Positions 41,673 to 52,308 are shown, counted from the first letter of the stretch. The stretch is 64,000 nt of DNA from Hyphococcus sp. (GCA_028284345.1 JANQRY010000003.1:1-64000), one strand, 5' to 3'. Translations and numbers: made by a program. The notes: generated by a model from the sequence alone, not told the origin.

Positions 41673-42131
41673 ATGTTCCGATTGTTCCTGATTATCGCCG
41701 GTGTTTTGGCCCTCCAGGCCTGCGTATCGGTTCGCAACAATCACGGATATGTGCTGGAGCGGGGACAGACGGAGCTGGCCGGCGAGCCGGGCCTTGATTC
41801 GAAGGAATCGATCCTCGCGAAATTCGGCGAGCCGTCGATGATCGGGACCTTCAATACGAACGCATGGTACTATCTCAACGCGTCCAACACGACCCGCGCC
41901 TTTTTCAAGCCGAAGGTCAGAACACGATCCGTTGTCGCCTTTCACTTCGACGATGAAGGACTGATGGAACGCATTGAATCCTTCGATCTCGCTGATGGCG
42001 ACCATGTGAGCCTTGTTTCCCGGGAAACGCCGACGCGCGGCAAGGAGCTCAATTTCTGGGAGCAGCTCCTCGGCAATGTCGGACAGCTTCCCGCGGGCAT
42101 CGGACAAGAAGGGCCGACCCCGGGGCAATAG
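41673..42131 (+). CDS. bamE: Outer membrane assembly lipoprotein BamE (SmpA/OmlA)
   Basis: Lipoprotein component of the BAM outer-membrane protein insertion complex. Signal and lipobox are MFRLFLIIAGVLALQAC (Cys17). The SmpA/OmlA domain has SKESILAKFGEPSMIG-type sequence near residue 49 and NAWYYLN with a beta-sheet after it. It is 152 residues with a flexible C terminus. GAGG lies nine bases before the ATG. Confidence 0.9.
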   Translation: MFRLFLIIAGVLALQACVSVRNNHGYVLERGQTELAGEPGLDSKESILAKFGEPSMIGTFNTNAWYYLNASNTTRAFFKPKVRTRSVVAFHFDDEGLMERIESFDLADGDHVSLVSRETPTRGKELNFWEQLLGNVGQLPAGIGQEGPTPGQ

Positions 42132-42151
42132 TTTTCCGCGAAAGTCGCTCG

Positions 42152-42904
42152 CTAGCGCGTTGCGCCGCCAAGCGTATCGGCGATGACGCGCCATGCCTGA
42201 ACATTCAGTCCAAGCGAAAAGTGCGATCCCGACACCTCCACGTTGCGCGCATGGGGATTGTAGGTGTCGATGGACGCGCGCCAGTCAACGACGCCGTCGG
42301 CCTTGCTGTAAATCGACGTTACCGGTTGCGTGAGCCCGAGACGGTTGCGCGCATCGACGTCTTTCTCAAAGGCGTCGAGATCAATGCCGAAACGCCGCGC
42401 ATAGTAGCCCCCGACGGCGGTGTATTTCGGCCCGCCCACGATGGGCGATCCCATGGTGATCACTTCGCGCACCTCGTCCGGCGCCAGTCGCGCCGTTTCC
42501 CGAACGATCACGCCGCCGAGGCTCCAGCCGATCAGCGTTACGGGCGCCGCCGCGGATGACGCCAGCTCGGCGACTTCTTCACGAAGTTGCGCAACAAGAT
42601 CCTCAACGTCGCCGTGATTGCGGCCGAGGCGCCAGGGCTTCGCCCGGTATCCAAGGCGCCGCAGAAACACGGCGAGCGGCTGCATCGACAATCGTCCCGC
42701 CATATAGCCGGGGGCGAGCAATACGGGTCTGCCGTCGCCGCGCGGCGCCCGCAACAGCGTCGGCGATTGGAAGACAAACGCCGGCAACGCCCATGGCGTG
42801 CGCGCCTCGCGGATGAGCGAGACAAGGCCCGGCCGTCTCGGTGCGTTGATGTCAGATCGCGTCACAGATATTTCCAGCCCCAGTTTTCCCTTCACCATAC
42901 GCAT
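42152..42904 (-). CDS. Alpha/beta hydrolase, lipase-like
   Basis: A 250-residue alpha/beta hydrolase. The opening LLAPGYMAGRLSMQPLAVFLRRLGY is followed by the nucleophile elbow GWSLGGVI near residue 127, GSPIVGGPKY, a likely Asp in YSKADGVVDW and a His in VSGSHFSLGLN. This is the architecture of esterases related to the PGAP1/lipase class. No signal peptide. It lies between the convergent bamE and the upstream LuxR-type regulator, 27 bases after the latter, perhaps in one transcript. Confidence 0.84.
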   Translation of the reverse strand: MRMVKGKLGLEISVTRSDINAPRRPGLVSLIREARTPWALPAFVFQSPTLLRAPRGDGRPVLLAPGYMAGRLSMQPLAVFLRRLGYRAKPWRLGRNHGDVEDLVAQLREEVAELASSAAAPVTLIGWSLGGVIVRETARLAPDEVREVITMGSPIVGGPKYTAVGGYYARRFGIDLDAFEKDVDARNRLGLTQPVTSIYSKADGVVDWRASIDTYNPHARNVEVSGSHFSLGLNVQAWRVIADTLGGATR

Positions 42905-42931
42905 CAGGCGCCCAAACGGACCGCCCTCGCC

Positions 42932-45622
42932 TTACTCGCGGGGCGCCAGCCAGGGTTCGTTCTGCACCCGCAACATCGCTTCCATGCGGTTCGAGACGTT
43001 GAGCTTGGTCAGGATCGACGACACGTGATGCTCAATCGTTCGCTGCGATCGTGACAGTTTTTCTGCGATTTCGGCGTTGCTCGCCCCCGCGGCGACGTAT
43101 CCCAGGATCGTCTGCTCGCGCTTGGTCAGACCGGCCGGGTGATTGCGCGCGGCCTTGTAGGGACCGCGGCGCGGACGGGGGAGTTCGCTCGCAACCCCGT
43201 GGGCGCGCGCCAGCCGCGCTGCCTCGCCCGCCGCCGCCGACGCCTCCATGCGCAGCAGGAGCTTTTGCGCCTCGGCCAGCCGTTCGCCGGGCTTGTTCGC
43301 GGCCCCGTGAATGAGCGCCATCGCCTCTTCATAGGGCGCGCCGATGCGCCGCCAGGCCGCCGCGGCTTCATCGGTCCGTCCTTCAAGTTCCAGCAAATAG
43401 GGCGTCGGCAAGTCCTTTAGGAACGCATCCGGCGGCGTCACGCCGAGGCGTTTCGCCCAGCTTGCGGTTTCGCCGACGCGCCAGGAGTGCATCGCATCGG
43501 GACCGAGGGCGAAGAGGCGATCGAAATGCTGCCGCGCCATCTCCGGCGCATTCTTCAACCAAGCCGCCTCGATATAGGCGATGCGCATGGGCACCACATA
43601 TTGAAACTCGTCCGTCGCCATGGCGTTTTCAAAGGCGTGCGCCAGGGTTTCCTCCGCATCCTCAGCGCCGAGACGCATTTTCGTTTTGGCGAGCACGGTC
43701 AGCGCCGGCAGTTTGATCAACAGCGTCAGCTTGTCGATATTGACAACGCCGTTGGCGATCGTCTCCGCGTCGCGCAATCGTCCCTGATCAAGGCGCAACT
43801 GCGCCTGACGGCCGACGAGATAATGCGTCCACGTATCAAGATCATATTGCGTGTCGAAGGCGATGCCTTCGGAAAGTATCCGTTCGGCAAGCGGGAATTC
43901 CCGGAATTCCACGGCGTATTCGGAAAGGTTTGTATAAACGCGCGCCGCATGTTCGTGGAATCCGTGTTTCAACGAGAGGGCAAGGCTTTCTTCCAGATCG
44001 GCGATGCCGGTTCGATCATTGCGAAAGACGCGCGCCGTACCGATATTGTTGAGCGCGTGGATGCGCACCTCAACGTCGTCAAACTTGTCGGCGAGCTCGA
44101 GCGCGCGCCTGCCCCAGTCGATCGATTCATCCATCTGATCGTTCAGCATGTGAAGCTGCGAACGAAGGCTGTAGGCCATCGCGCGTTCAGGAGAGGCCGG
44201 GATCGATTCCAGTATCTTGACGGCTTCTTCGGAAAACCGCGTCGCCTCGGACGACTCTCCGCGATACCAGTGCAAGCGCGACAGCCAGCGGAGGTTTTCG
44301 CCGACCTTGTCCATGCGGCCGAGGGCGCGCCAGAGGGTGATCGCGTGCCGGCGCGCATCGAGCACCTCATTGTCAATGGAGATGGAAATACTCGCCTCAT
44401 AGGCCCATTTTTCATAGATTTCCGCGGCCTGTTCCGGCTCCGCATGGTCGATGAAGCGCAGCGCCGTCGCCAGATGTGCGGCCGCTTCGCGATGGGCGCC
44501 GAGGCGCGCGGCGGTCTGCGCCGCCGCCGGGGCGAGTTGCAGGACCTTTCGCGCATCCTGCGCGCCGGCTGCGTGGTGCATCAGCACATCGTACTTCGCC
44601 TCGAAGCCGGCCGTTTCAAACGCCGACAGGACGCGGGCGTGGATCTCTTTCCGCCGCGCCGCCTGCAGGCGCGACAGGGTCGCGAGCCGCGCCAGTTCGT
44701 GACGAAAGCGCAATGCGCCGCCGGCGTCCTTGACGAGGAGACCGCGCCCGATGGCCGCCATGGCCAGCGTTTCGCCGTCGGGACCGAAAAGCGGCGGCAA
44801 GATGTCCGTCGGCGTCGGCCCGGGAATGACGCTGATCGTTTCGAGAAATTCGCGTTCGGCCGGCGCAAGCCGATGCAGCCGCGCCGCGACCGCGTCCTTG
44901 ACGGAGGCGGGTATCGAAGCGGCGCCGCGCTCGTGACTGGCCAGCAACTCCGTCACAAAGAACGGATTGCCGCCCGTAACGTCAAAAAGATTGTCAGGGG
45001 GATGATCGGCGTTAAAGGACGAGGCCAACATAGCGACGCCCGCCTCGCTGAGCGGTTCCAGATGCAGGCGATGGGTATAACCGGGCGGCAACTCGCCAAT
45101 AACCTGCGTGAACGGATGATCCTGTCCGACCTCGTCGTCGCGATAGGTCATAATCAGCAGAACCGGCAGCATGGAGATGCGTCGGCCAAGGAACTTTAGA
45201 AAGTCGAGCGTTGCATAATCGGCCCAATGGGTGTCTTCAACGATCATGACGATGGGCTTGCCCAGGTCGCCAAGCCGCTCGACAATCGCGGCGAACAATT
45301 CCGACGAATGGGCGCCGTCGGAAAGCAGCTTGACCGTTGCGGGGCCGAGCGTTTTGCCCATGTCGTGAATCGGTCCGAGCGGACGCGGCGTGAACAAGGC
45401 GTCGCAACCGCCCAGCAAGATGAGATGCGAGGTCCGCATGCGATCACGCAAGGCGTCCATCAGCGTCGTCTTGCCGATGCCGGCCTCCCCGCCGACCAGG
45501 GCGACCGCGCCGCGTCCGCTGCACGCGCCGTCCGCGAGCGACGCCAGGGACCGCAGGATTTCATCTCGTTCAATCAGCAAGCGACAGTCTCCGCCGTCCG
45601 GCGCATCCGGCTCCGCCGGCAT
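42932..45622 (-). CDS. Large ATP-binding LuxR family regulator (LAL/MalT-like)
   Basis: An 896-residue STAND-type regulator. An N-terminal AAA ATPase has Walker A GGEAGIGKTT (residues 44-53) and a Walker-B-like block VIMIVEDTHWADY near 125. A long helical TPR-like sensor region follows, and a C-terminal LuxR helix-turn-helix (GLTKREQTILGYVAAGASNAEIAEKLSRSQRTIEHHVSSIL, in pieces near 830-880). Such proteins switch on promoters after ligand and ATP binding. I place the start at 45622; the frame extends to 45817, but a TATAAT on the minus strand at 45740-45735 would fall inside that extension. Ligand and targets are unknown. Confidence 0.85.
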   Translation of the reverse strand: MPAEPDAPDGGDCRLLIERDEILRSLASLADGACSGRGAVALVGGEAGIGKTTLMDALRDRMRTSHLILLGGCDALFTPRPLGPIHDMGKTLGPATVKLLSDGAHSSELFAAIVERLGDLGKPIVMIVEDTHWADYATLDFLKFLGRRISMLPVLLIMTYRDDEVGQDHPFTQVIGELPPGYTHRLHLEPLSEAGVAMLASSFNADHPPDNLFDVTGGNPFFVTELLASHERGAASIPASVKDAVAARLHRLAPAEREFLETISVIPGPTPTDILPPLFGPDGETLAMAAIGRGLLVKDAGGALRFRHELARLATLSRLQAARRKEIHARVLSAFETAGFEAKYDVLMHHAAGAQDARKVLQLAPAAAQTAARLGAHREAAAHLATALRFIDHAEPEQAAEIYEKWAYEASISISIDNEVLDARRHAITLWRALGRMDKVGENLRWLSRLHWYRGESSEATRFSEEAVKILESIPASPERAMAYSLRSQLHMLNDQMDESIDWGRRALELADKFDDVEVRIHALNNIGTARVFRNDRTGIADLEESLALSLKHGFHEHAARVYTNLSEYAVEFREFPLAERILSEGIAFDTQYDLDTWTHYLVGRQAQLRLDQGRLRDAETIANGVVNIDKLTLLIKLPALTVLAKTKMRLGAEDAEETLAHAFENAMATDEFQYVVPMRIAYIEAAWLKNAPEMARQHFDRLFALGPDAMHSWRVGETASWAKRLGVTPPDAFLKDLPTPYLLELEGRTDEAAAAWRRIGAPYEEAMALIHGAANKPGERLAEAQKLLLRMEASAAAGEAARLARAHGVASELPRPRRGPYKAARNHPAGLTKREQTILGYVAAGASNAEIAEKLSRSQRTIEHHVSSILTKLNVSNRMEAMLRVQNEPWLAPRE

Positions 45623-45734
45623 TGAAGCGCGAGAAAACGCGGGCGACAACCGTGTCGGGAATTGCCGAAATATAGGTATGAAAAAATTTAAAAATGGGCG
45701 CGCGCACCGACGCCGGCCACGGCGAAGCGGGCCT

Positions 45735-45740
45735 ATTATA
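45735..45740 (-). promoter_or_regulatory. Candidate -10 element of the LAL regulator gene
   Basis: TATAAT on the minus strand, directly preceded by TG. No good -35 is present at 16-18 bases. Transcription would start about 105 bases before the ATG at 45622. Confidence 0.4.
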
Positions 45741-45868
45741 CAGGGCGAGCAAGGGTTTTCGGACCCGCTCGGCTTAGCTGGGGGAGAGGCTAAGGTGCAG
45801 GCGGCTGTTCGCGTCAACGGTGTAACTCGTTGGTTTTGAACGTCGCCTGCAGCGATTCTTGCGGGGGG

Positions 45869-46852
45869 CTATCCCTTGAAGTGATCGAAACCGGCGGACG
45901 GGATCGCAATTTCGCGGCCATTTTCGTCGAGCAGCGCCGCCCCCTCGCCCCGCACCATGGATCCGATCCGCGAAACTTCGGTTTTGGCCGCTTTCGCCGC
46001 CACGGTGACCGAGCGGCGCATCGACGACGGCGCCGCAAACAGGATCTCATAATCGTCGCCAAAGGAGGCAACAGCCGCGAGCGCCTTCCAGCGGTTCGTC
46101 TGACGCGCGACCCAGGCGCCGGCGGCGGTCGATCTGGGGATGGAAACGGCGTCGATTTCCGCGCGCAGCCCGCTGGCGCGCGCGAGATGGCCGGCGTCGG
46201 CGATCAGGCCGTCGGAGACGTCAATCGCCGCCGTGGCGAAACCGGCGATCGCCGCGCCAATGGAAAGACGCGGTTCCGGCAGATGATAGCGCATGGCCAG
46301 CGACGCCTTGTCGACGGTCGTGAATTTCTCTTGGCGCTGCAACGCTTTGAGGCCAAGGCCCGCATCGCCGATGGCACCGGTCACATAAAGATCGTCGCCA
46401 GCTTGCGCGCCGGCGCGCCGCGTCACGCCTTGACGCGGCGGCGTGCCGAAAAACGTTGCAGAAAACACCGCCGGCCCGGATTTGAGACGGTGCGCCGTCG
46501 TATCGCCGCCAAAAAGCGAGACGCGAAAATGATCCTGATCCTCTTTCAATCCGCGTGCGAACAATTCGATCTCATCGCGTTTGACGCCGGCGGGCCAGAC
46601 ACAGGCGAGGAAATAACCGATGGGACGCGCGCCCTTCGCGGCGAGGTCGGAAAGATTGACGCGCATCAGTTTGCGCGCAACGAGATCCATCGGGTCTTTG
46701 GGCAGGAAATGAACGCCAGAGACAATCGCGTCCTTCGCGACGACAAAGGGACCGTTTTCGATCAGCGCAACGTCGTCGCCCAATCCGAACGCCCCATCCG
46801 CGTCGGCGGCGAGCGGCGCAAACACCTCGCGAATAATATCGAACTCACCCAT
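45869..46852 (-). CDS. thiL: Thiamine-phosphate kinase
   Basis: Phosphorylates thiamine monophosphate to thiamine diphosphate. The ATP/Mg-binding opening GEFDIIREVFAP and GLGDDVALI, the block VNLSDLAAKGARPIGYFLA, and GDTTAH and AAIDVSDGLIADAGHLARASG are the ThiL signature. Length 327 is normal. Its ATG overlaps the nusB stop by one base, the conserved nusB-thiL arrangement. ThiDP supply is relevant to IorA elsewhere in the window. Confidence 0.94.
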   Translation of the reverse strand: MGEFDIIREVFAPLAADADGAFGLGDDVALIENGPFVVAKDAIVSGVHFLPKDPMDLVARKLMRVNLSDLAAKGARPIGYFLACVWPAGVKRDEIELFARGLKEDQDHFRVSLFGGDTTAHRLKSGPAVFSATFFGTPPRQGVTRRAGAQAGDDLYVTGAIGDAGLGLKALQRQEKFTTVDKASLAMRYHLPEPRLSIGAAIAGFATAAIDVSDGLIADAGHLARASGLRAEIDAVSIPRSTAAGAWVARQTNRWKALAAVASFGDDYEILFAAPSSMRRSVTVAAKAAKTEVSRIGSMVRGEGAALLDENGREIAIPSAGFDHFKG

Positions 46853-47340
46853 TACGCCGTAATTTCGTCGCTGCGCGCGTCCCGCGCTGCGCGATCAAGA
46901 ACGCCGTTGATGAATTTCGGTTCGTCCGCGTCGAAAAACGCGTTCGCGATGTCGAGATATTCATCGATGATGACGCGAAACGGCACGTCCGGCCGGCGCA
47001 CCAACTCAAAAAGCGCAGCCCGCAGGATAGCGCGCGCCGTGGAATCAATGCGTTTCAGCGTCCAGCCCTCGGCAAGCTGGCGCTGCAGATAAGGATCGAG
47101 ACGCGACTGCGCCTCGACCGTGCCGCGCAGGATATCGCTGAAGAAAGCCGCATCGGCCGGGTGAAGCGTTTCGCCCTCAATCTCGCCGCCGAGACGATGG
47201 TCGGTGAATTCGCTGATGACGGCGTCGACGCCCTGCCCGGTTGTTTCCATCTGATAAAGCGCCTGCACCGCCGCCAGCCGGGCGGCGGAGCGCGCCGGCG
47301 CGCCTTCGCGGGCCCGCTTGTCGGGATCAGCCGCCGGCAT
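46852..47340 (-). CDS. nusB: Transcription antitermination factor NusB
   Basis: RNA-binding antitermination factor for rRNA operons, working with S10. The 162-residue helical protein contains [19 protein letters not shown] near residue 20, the segment [32 protein letters not shown] (in pieces near 85-115) and a C-terminal [15 protein letters not shown]. The ATG at 47340 lies 14 bases inside the nrdR 3' end. The open frame continues upstream to 47523 but that part is nrdR shadow. Confidence 0.93.
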   Translation of the reverse strand: MPAADPDKRAREGAPARSAARLAAVQALYQMETTGQGVDAVISEFTDHRLGGEIEGETLHPADAAFFSDILRGTVEAQSRLDPYLQRQLAEGWTLKRIDSTARAILRAALFELVRRPDVPFRVIIDEYLDIANAFFDADEPKFINGVLDRAARDARSDEITA

Positions 47341-47794
47341 TGTCGCCGTCGTCAAGACCGCCGAGAAACTTCTCGAAATCTTTCGCCTCGCGGAAGTCTT
47401 TGTAAACGGAAGCATAGCGCACATAGGCGACGTCATCGAGATGGGCGAGCCCCTCCATGACGAGTTCGCCGATCGTTTTTGAATCGATTTCCGCCTCGCC
47501 CATGGACTCGAGCCGGCGCACAATGCCGGAAATCATCTGCTCGATCTGTTCCGGCTCCACCTGCCGCTTGCGCGTCGCAATCATCACCGAGCGCGCAAGC
47601 TTGTCGCGATCAAACGGCGCTTTTTTGCCGGTGCTCTTGATCACCGTGAGTTCGCGCAGTTGAACGCGCTCAAATGTCGTAAACCGTCCGCCGCATGAAG
47701 AACATTCGCGCCGGCGCCGCACCGACGCGCCATCCTCGGCCGGCCGGGAATCTTTAACCTGCGTATCCTCACTGGTGCAGAAGGGGCACCGCAT
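47327..47794 (-). CDS. nrdR: Transcriptional repressor NrdR
   Basis: ATP/dATP-sensing repressor of ribonucleotide reductase genes. The zinc ribbon is complete (Cys3, Cys6, Cys31, Cys34), followed by the ATP-cone ([20 protein letters not shown]). Length 155 is typical. It is 29 bases after glyA and overlaps nusB by 14 bases, the alphaproteobacterial glyA-nrdR-(ribD/ribE)-nusB order with the riboflavin genes missing here. Confidence 0.96.
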   Translation of the reverse strand: MRCPFCTSEDTQVKDSRPAEDGASVRRRRECSSCGGRFTTFERVQLRELTVIKSTGKKAPFDRDKLARSVMIATRKRQVEPEQIEQMISGIVRRLESMGEAEIDSKTIGELVMEGLAHLDDVAYVRYASVYKDFREAKDFEKFLGGLDDGDNAGG

Positions 47795-47823
47795 CGTTTC
47801 GCCTTAAGGTTTCTCGCCGCGCA

Positions 47824-49119
47824 TTACGGATAGATCGGGAACCGCGCCGTCAGCGCCATGACGCGCTCCCGGACGGCGTCTTCGGCCGCATCATTATTAT
47901 CGCCGCCAGCCGCAAGACCGTCGAGCACCTCCGCCATCATGGCGCCCACATTGCGGAATTCAGCGGCGCCGAAGCCCCGCGTCGTTGCAGCGGGCGATCC
48001 GATGCGTATTCCCGACGTCACGGTGAATTTTTCCGTGTCGAACGGAATGCCGTTTTTGTTGCAGGTGATCCCCGCGCGCTCAAGACTTTCTTCGGCCGCA
48101 TTTCCCTTAACGCCCTTGGGCCGCAAATCGATCAGCGCCAGATGGGTGTCCGTGCCGCCGGAAACGACGGCGTAGCCGGCCTCCACAAGCGCGCCGGCGA
48201 GGGCTTGCGCATTTTCAACGACGGCGCTCGCATAAGAGCGGAATTCCGGACGCAGCGCCTCGCCAAAAGCGACGGCTTTCGCCGCAATCACATGCATGAG
48301 CGGACCGCCCTGCAACCCGGGGAACAGGGCCGAGCGCACTTTCTTGGCGGTATCCGCATCGTTGGTCAGCACCATGCCGCCGCGCGGTCCGCGCAATGTC
48401 TTGTGGGTCGTCGTCGTCACGACGTCGGCGTGATCGAGCGGGTTGGGATGCACGCCGCCGGCGACGAGGCCGGCGAAATGCGCCATATCGACCATGAGCT
48501 TTGCGCCTACCGAATCGGCGACCGCCCGGAATTTCGCAAAGTCGATGATGCGCGAATAGGCGCTGCCGCCGGCGATAATGACCTTCGGTTTATGTTCGTC
48601 GGCAAGACGCGCCAGCGCATCGTAATCGATCAGGCAATCGTCTTCACACACGCTGTAGTGGACGGCGTTAAACCATTTGCCGGACTGATTCGCCGGCGAC
48701 CCGTGGGTCAGGTGCCCGCCCGCCGCGAGATCCATGCCGAGAAACGTGTCGCCGGGCTTCATCAACGCCATGAACGCGGCCTGATTGGCCTGGCTACCCG
48801 AATGCGGCTGAACAATCGCGTCTTCGCAGTGAAATAGGCGGCACGCGCGATCAATCGCGATGGTTTCAACTTCGTCGACGAATTCACAGCCGCCATAGTA
48901 GCGCCGGCCGGGATAGCCCTCAGCGTATTTGTTGGTCAGGACCGATCCTTGCGCTTCGAGCACCGCCTGTGAGACAATATTTTCCGACGCGATGAGTTCG
49001 ATTTGGTCCTGTTGCCGTCCGCGCTCGCGGCCGATCGCCGAGAAAACCTCATCGTCGGCGTCGGCGAGATCACGGGTAAAAAATCCCTGCGGGATCAGTT
49101 CTTTTTGACTGGCGCTCAT
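47824..49119 (-). CDS. glyA: Serine hydroxymethyltransferase
   Basis: PLP enzyme interconverting serine and glycine with tetrahydrofolate. Signature blocks are [33 protein letters not shown] (in pieces near residue 107), [11 protein letters not shown] and the PLP-lysine segment [16 protein letters not shown] near 235. It is 431 residues long, the normal size. The upstream gap has no riboswitch I can recognise. It leads the glyA-nrdR-nusB-thiL run. Confidence 0.97.
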   Translation of the reverse strand: MSASQKELIPQGFFTRDLADADDEVFSAIGRERGRQQDQIELIASENIVSQAVLEAQGSVLTNKYAEGYPGRRYYGGCEFVDEVETIAIDRACRLFHCEDAIVQPHSGSQANQAAFMALMKPGDTFLGMDLAAGGHLTHGSPANQSGKWFNAVHYSVCEDDCLIDYDALARLADEHKPKVIIAGGSAYSRIIDFAKFRAVADSVGAKLMVDMAHFAGLVAGGVHPNPLDHADVVTTTTHKTLRGPRGGMVLTNDADTAKKVRSALFPGLQGGPLMHVIAAKAVAFGEALRPEFRSYASAVVENAQALAGALVEAGYAVVSGGTDTHLALIDLRPKGVKGNAAEESLERAGITCNKNGIPFDTEKFTVTSGIRIGSPAATTRGFGAAEFRNVGAMMAEVLDGLAAGGDNNDAAEDAVRERVMALTARFPIYP

Positions 49120-49462
49120 AATTCCATCGACCGTTCAAGACTCAAGTGGCGTTGTCCTTCACAGCGGCGGCTAGCCGGGCCTCGGGAATCGCCTCGCTCG
49201 TGAAAGTTCGCGGCGCTCATTACCGGGTTTTCCGGCCAAGCGCCATAGGCGGGCCTCTAAAGGGGGCGGACCTTTTTATACATGGAGCCGCAGCGCCGCG
49301 GTCGCGACCGATGCGTGCGCTGTTCAGGACAGTTGCTTTTCCCCCGCTTCACCGATAGCCAACGGGATTGCGGGGGCCTCGGGCGCGTTGGGTTGACACC
49401 GCCGCGCCTCCACGCGGCGGAAGAATCAACCGTCGCCATATTTATGGAGGATGGCAAAAAAA
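49120..49462. other. Intergenic region between glyA and mucR
   Basis: This 343-base divergent gap must hold two promoters. On the plus strand TTGACA (49393-49398) is followed at once by an 8-base perfect inverted repeat CCGCCGCG/CGCGGCGG (49399-49420, loop CCTCCA). A -10 at 17 bases would fall on the right arm and is not AT-rich. A GGAGG (49446-49450) precedes mucR. No glycine or folate riboswitch core was seen on the glyA side. Confidence 0.5.
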
Positions 49463-49927
49463 ATGTCAGATAAAAATGCCGACAACGGCGGGCGCGATTC
49501 GATCTCGCTGGCGAGCGACATCGTCGCCGCCTATGTTAGCAACAACAAGATCAATGCGTCCGACGTGCCAACGCTCATCAGCGACACCTATGACGCCATC
49601 GCCGGTCTCCGCGCAAGCGGCGGCGCGTATGCGCCCGCTGGCGAACCGGCCGTGCCCATCAAGAAGTCGATCACGCCGGACTTCATCATCTGCCTTGAAG
49701 ACGGCAAGAAACTGAAAATGCTGAAGCGCTATCTGCGCACGCATTACAATCTGTCGCCGGAAGAGTATCGGCGCAAATGGAGCTTGCCCGCCGATTATCC
49801 GATGACGGCGCCGAACTACAGCAAGAAACGGTCGAAGGTCGCCAAAACCACCGGGCTCGGCAAGTCGCCCTCCCCCCGTAAAGCGACAAAGAAACGAGCC
49901 GCGAGAAAACGCAGCGCCGGCCGATAA
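49463..49927 (+). CDS. mucR: MucR/Ros family zinc-finger transcriptional regulator
   Basis: A 154-residue nucleoid-like regulator that binds AT-rich promoters and commonly controls cell cycle, exopolysaccharide and motility genes in alphaproteobacteria. The zinc-finger block IICLEDGKKLKMLKRYLRTHYNLSPEEYRRKW (in pieces near residue 71) carries the Cys-Asp and His ligands, then LPADYPMTAPNY. A basic tail of Lys/Arg ends the protein. I prefer the ATG at 49463; the ATG at 49451 touches GGAGG and is too close for it to act. Confidence 0.9.
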   Translation: MSDKNADNGGRDSISLASDIVAAYVSNNKINASDVPTLISDTYDAIAGLRASGGAYAPAGEPAVPIKKSITPDFIICLEDGKKLKMLKRYLRTHYNLSPEEYRRKWSLPADYPMTAPNYSKKRSKVAKTTGLGKSPSPRKATKKRAARKRSAGR

Positions 49928-49932
49928 AAAAA

Positions 49933-49957
49933 GCGCCCCGCATCGGGGCGCCTTTTT
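49933..49957. terminator. Bidirectional terminator between mucR and a MarR gene
   Basis: GCGCCCCG and CGGGGCGC form a perfect 8-base stem with a 3-base loop, followed by C and five T. Seven A before the stem give a T-run on the other strand for the convergent MarR gene. Confidence 0.9.
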
Positions 49958-49976
49958 GTTCTCATCTTTTTCTTTC

Positions 49977-50507
49977 TTAGAGGCGGAAGCGCACCTGATC
50001 GGCCCAGAACCGTTCGAGGCGCTGCAGCGCTTTGTTGGTGTTTTCCATCAATGCAAAGTCGACGCCGCCGACCTGCTCAACAGACGCCAGTTGACGCTCA
50101 AAGAGATTGGCCAGGCTGTCGCGCACTTCAAGGCCGGTGTCCGTCAGCGAGACGCGCTTGGAGCGGCGGTCGGTCGAAGAGCGTTCGTCCTTGATGTAGC
50201 CCTTCTCCACAAGCTGTTTCAAATTGTAGGAAACATTGGAGCCGAGATAATGACCGCGCGAGCGTAACTCGCCCGGCGTCAGTTCAGCATCGCCAATATT
50301 GTAAAGCAGCAGGGCCTGAACGGAATTGATATCCGTCTGGCTGATCCGCTCCAGTTCGTCCTTGATGACGTCGAGAAGCTGACGATGCAGCCGCTCGACA
50401 AGGTGCAGGAGTTGCAGATAGCTCGTTTCCAGTGCGTCCGGATCCGCGCCCGAAGCGTCCTGTCCCTGACCGATAACCGGCGATTGCAATGCCCCGTTCA
50501 GCGCCAT
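49977..50507 (-). CDS. MarR family winged-helix regulator (LdtR-like)
   Basis: A 176-residue regulator: an N-terminal segment, then dimerisation helices (YLQLLHLVERLHRQLLDVIKDELERI, in pieces) and a winged helix (LTPGELRSRGHYLGSNVSYNLKQLVEKGYI) with the wing DERSSTDRRSKRVSLT. It resembles the conserved alphaproteobacterial MarR group that includes LdtR; that assignment is from memory. The ATG at 50507 is preceded by a GA-rich stretch; a TTG at 50543 is an alternative. It is divergent from hemB. Confidence 0.85.
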   Translation of the reverse strand: MALNGALQSPVIGQGQDASGADPDALETSYLQLLHLVERLHRQLLDVIKDELERISQTDINSVQALLLYNIGDAELTPGELRSRGHYLGSNVSYNLKQLVEKGYIKDERSSTDRRSKRVSLTDTGLEVRDSLANLFERQLASVEQVGGVDFALMENTNKALQRLERFWADQVRFRL

Positions 50508-50649
50508 AATCTTACTCACTCGAAACTGTTGCTTTGATGACAACTAGCGCAGAGGTCTAAAGGCGTCGTTAAGTCCGAATGTTCAATTTGAAATCAAACT
50601 TTACGCGACGCCGAACTGAGCGTTCCCTGATGGTACAGGCTGCTAATAG

Positions 50650-51657
<1,008 letters not shown>

Positions 51658-51806
51658 GGTGCGGAATGATTGGAGCGGCGCCCGCCGCCTCGAATTGCGC
51701 GCCGAATAGCCAATACGGGTGATCGGGTATGGCATGCTGCTTTCAGCAACCGTGAATCACCGTTTGCGGTAACGTCCAAAGACCGGGATTGGCTAAAAAG
51801 CGCCTT

Positions 51807-52220
51807 TCAAGCGGTCCTGTAGAATTGCTCAGGATCGCCTTCATCAAGGCCGATGAGTTCTCCACAGTATCGCCACCCCGCCTTGTCGAGCAGCTTGCGC
51901 ATAGCGGCGTTTGATCGGTTGGTGGACGTCCAGACCTCTGATTGCGCCCTTGAGCAATGCGAAAGCAAGCCCGCCCCAAGGCCAAGTCTTCTTGCATCAG
52001 GAGACACGATCAGCAGAGAAATGAACGGCTTCCCAAAGAAGTAACCGTGATCAAGGCAGCAGAAGGCTTGGACTTCACCGCTCAACGCGGCCACGCTTAA
52101 GCCGTCGCTTTCAGCCACTGACGTGATGTAGTCAGCTCTGTCATTCGAACCAAGGAGAGCTTCATCGATTGCGACTGCACGGGCGATGTCATCTGGCGTA
52201 ACCGCTTTCCTGATCTCCAA
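51807..52220 (-). CDS. GNAT family N-acetyltransferase
   Basis: A 137-residue acetyltransferase. The acetyl-CoA-binding loop is SPDARRLGLGAGLL near residue 80 (degenerate form of RxxGxG/A), preceded by FISLLIV and followed by WTSTNRSNAAMRKLLDKAGWRYCG. The likely start is TTG at 52220 with GGAGG six bases upstream; a GTG four codons earlier is possible. Substrate unknown. By eye its GC content is lower than that of its flanks, so recent gain is possible. Confidence 0.75.
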   Translation of the reverse strand: MEIRKAVTPDDIARAVAIDEALLGSNDRADYITSVAESDGLSVAALSGEVQAFCCLDHGYFFGKPFISLLIVSPDARRLGLGAGLLSHCSRAQSEVWTSTNRSNAAMRKLLDKAGWRYCGELIGLDEGDPEQFYRTA

Positions 52221-52308
52221 GGCAGCCTCCACAGAACCGGCAACGTACTGATGATAACTGCGCCATTTTCAATGTCCGCTCCGTCCTGAGCCTAGCTTTC
52301 TCTAGCGC

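Noticed and set aside
43487-45199. 570-codon plus-strand open frame opposite the LAL regulator gene
   Set aside because: It lies fully antisense to a gene with clear ATPase and LuxR domains. It lacks recognisable domains and is rich in Arg, as expected for a GC-rich shadow frame.
49120-49300. Glycine or folate riboswitch upstream of glyA
   Set aside because: I looked for the conserved glycine-aptamer core and other known leaders on the minus strand and found none. A covariance-model search would decide.
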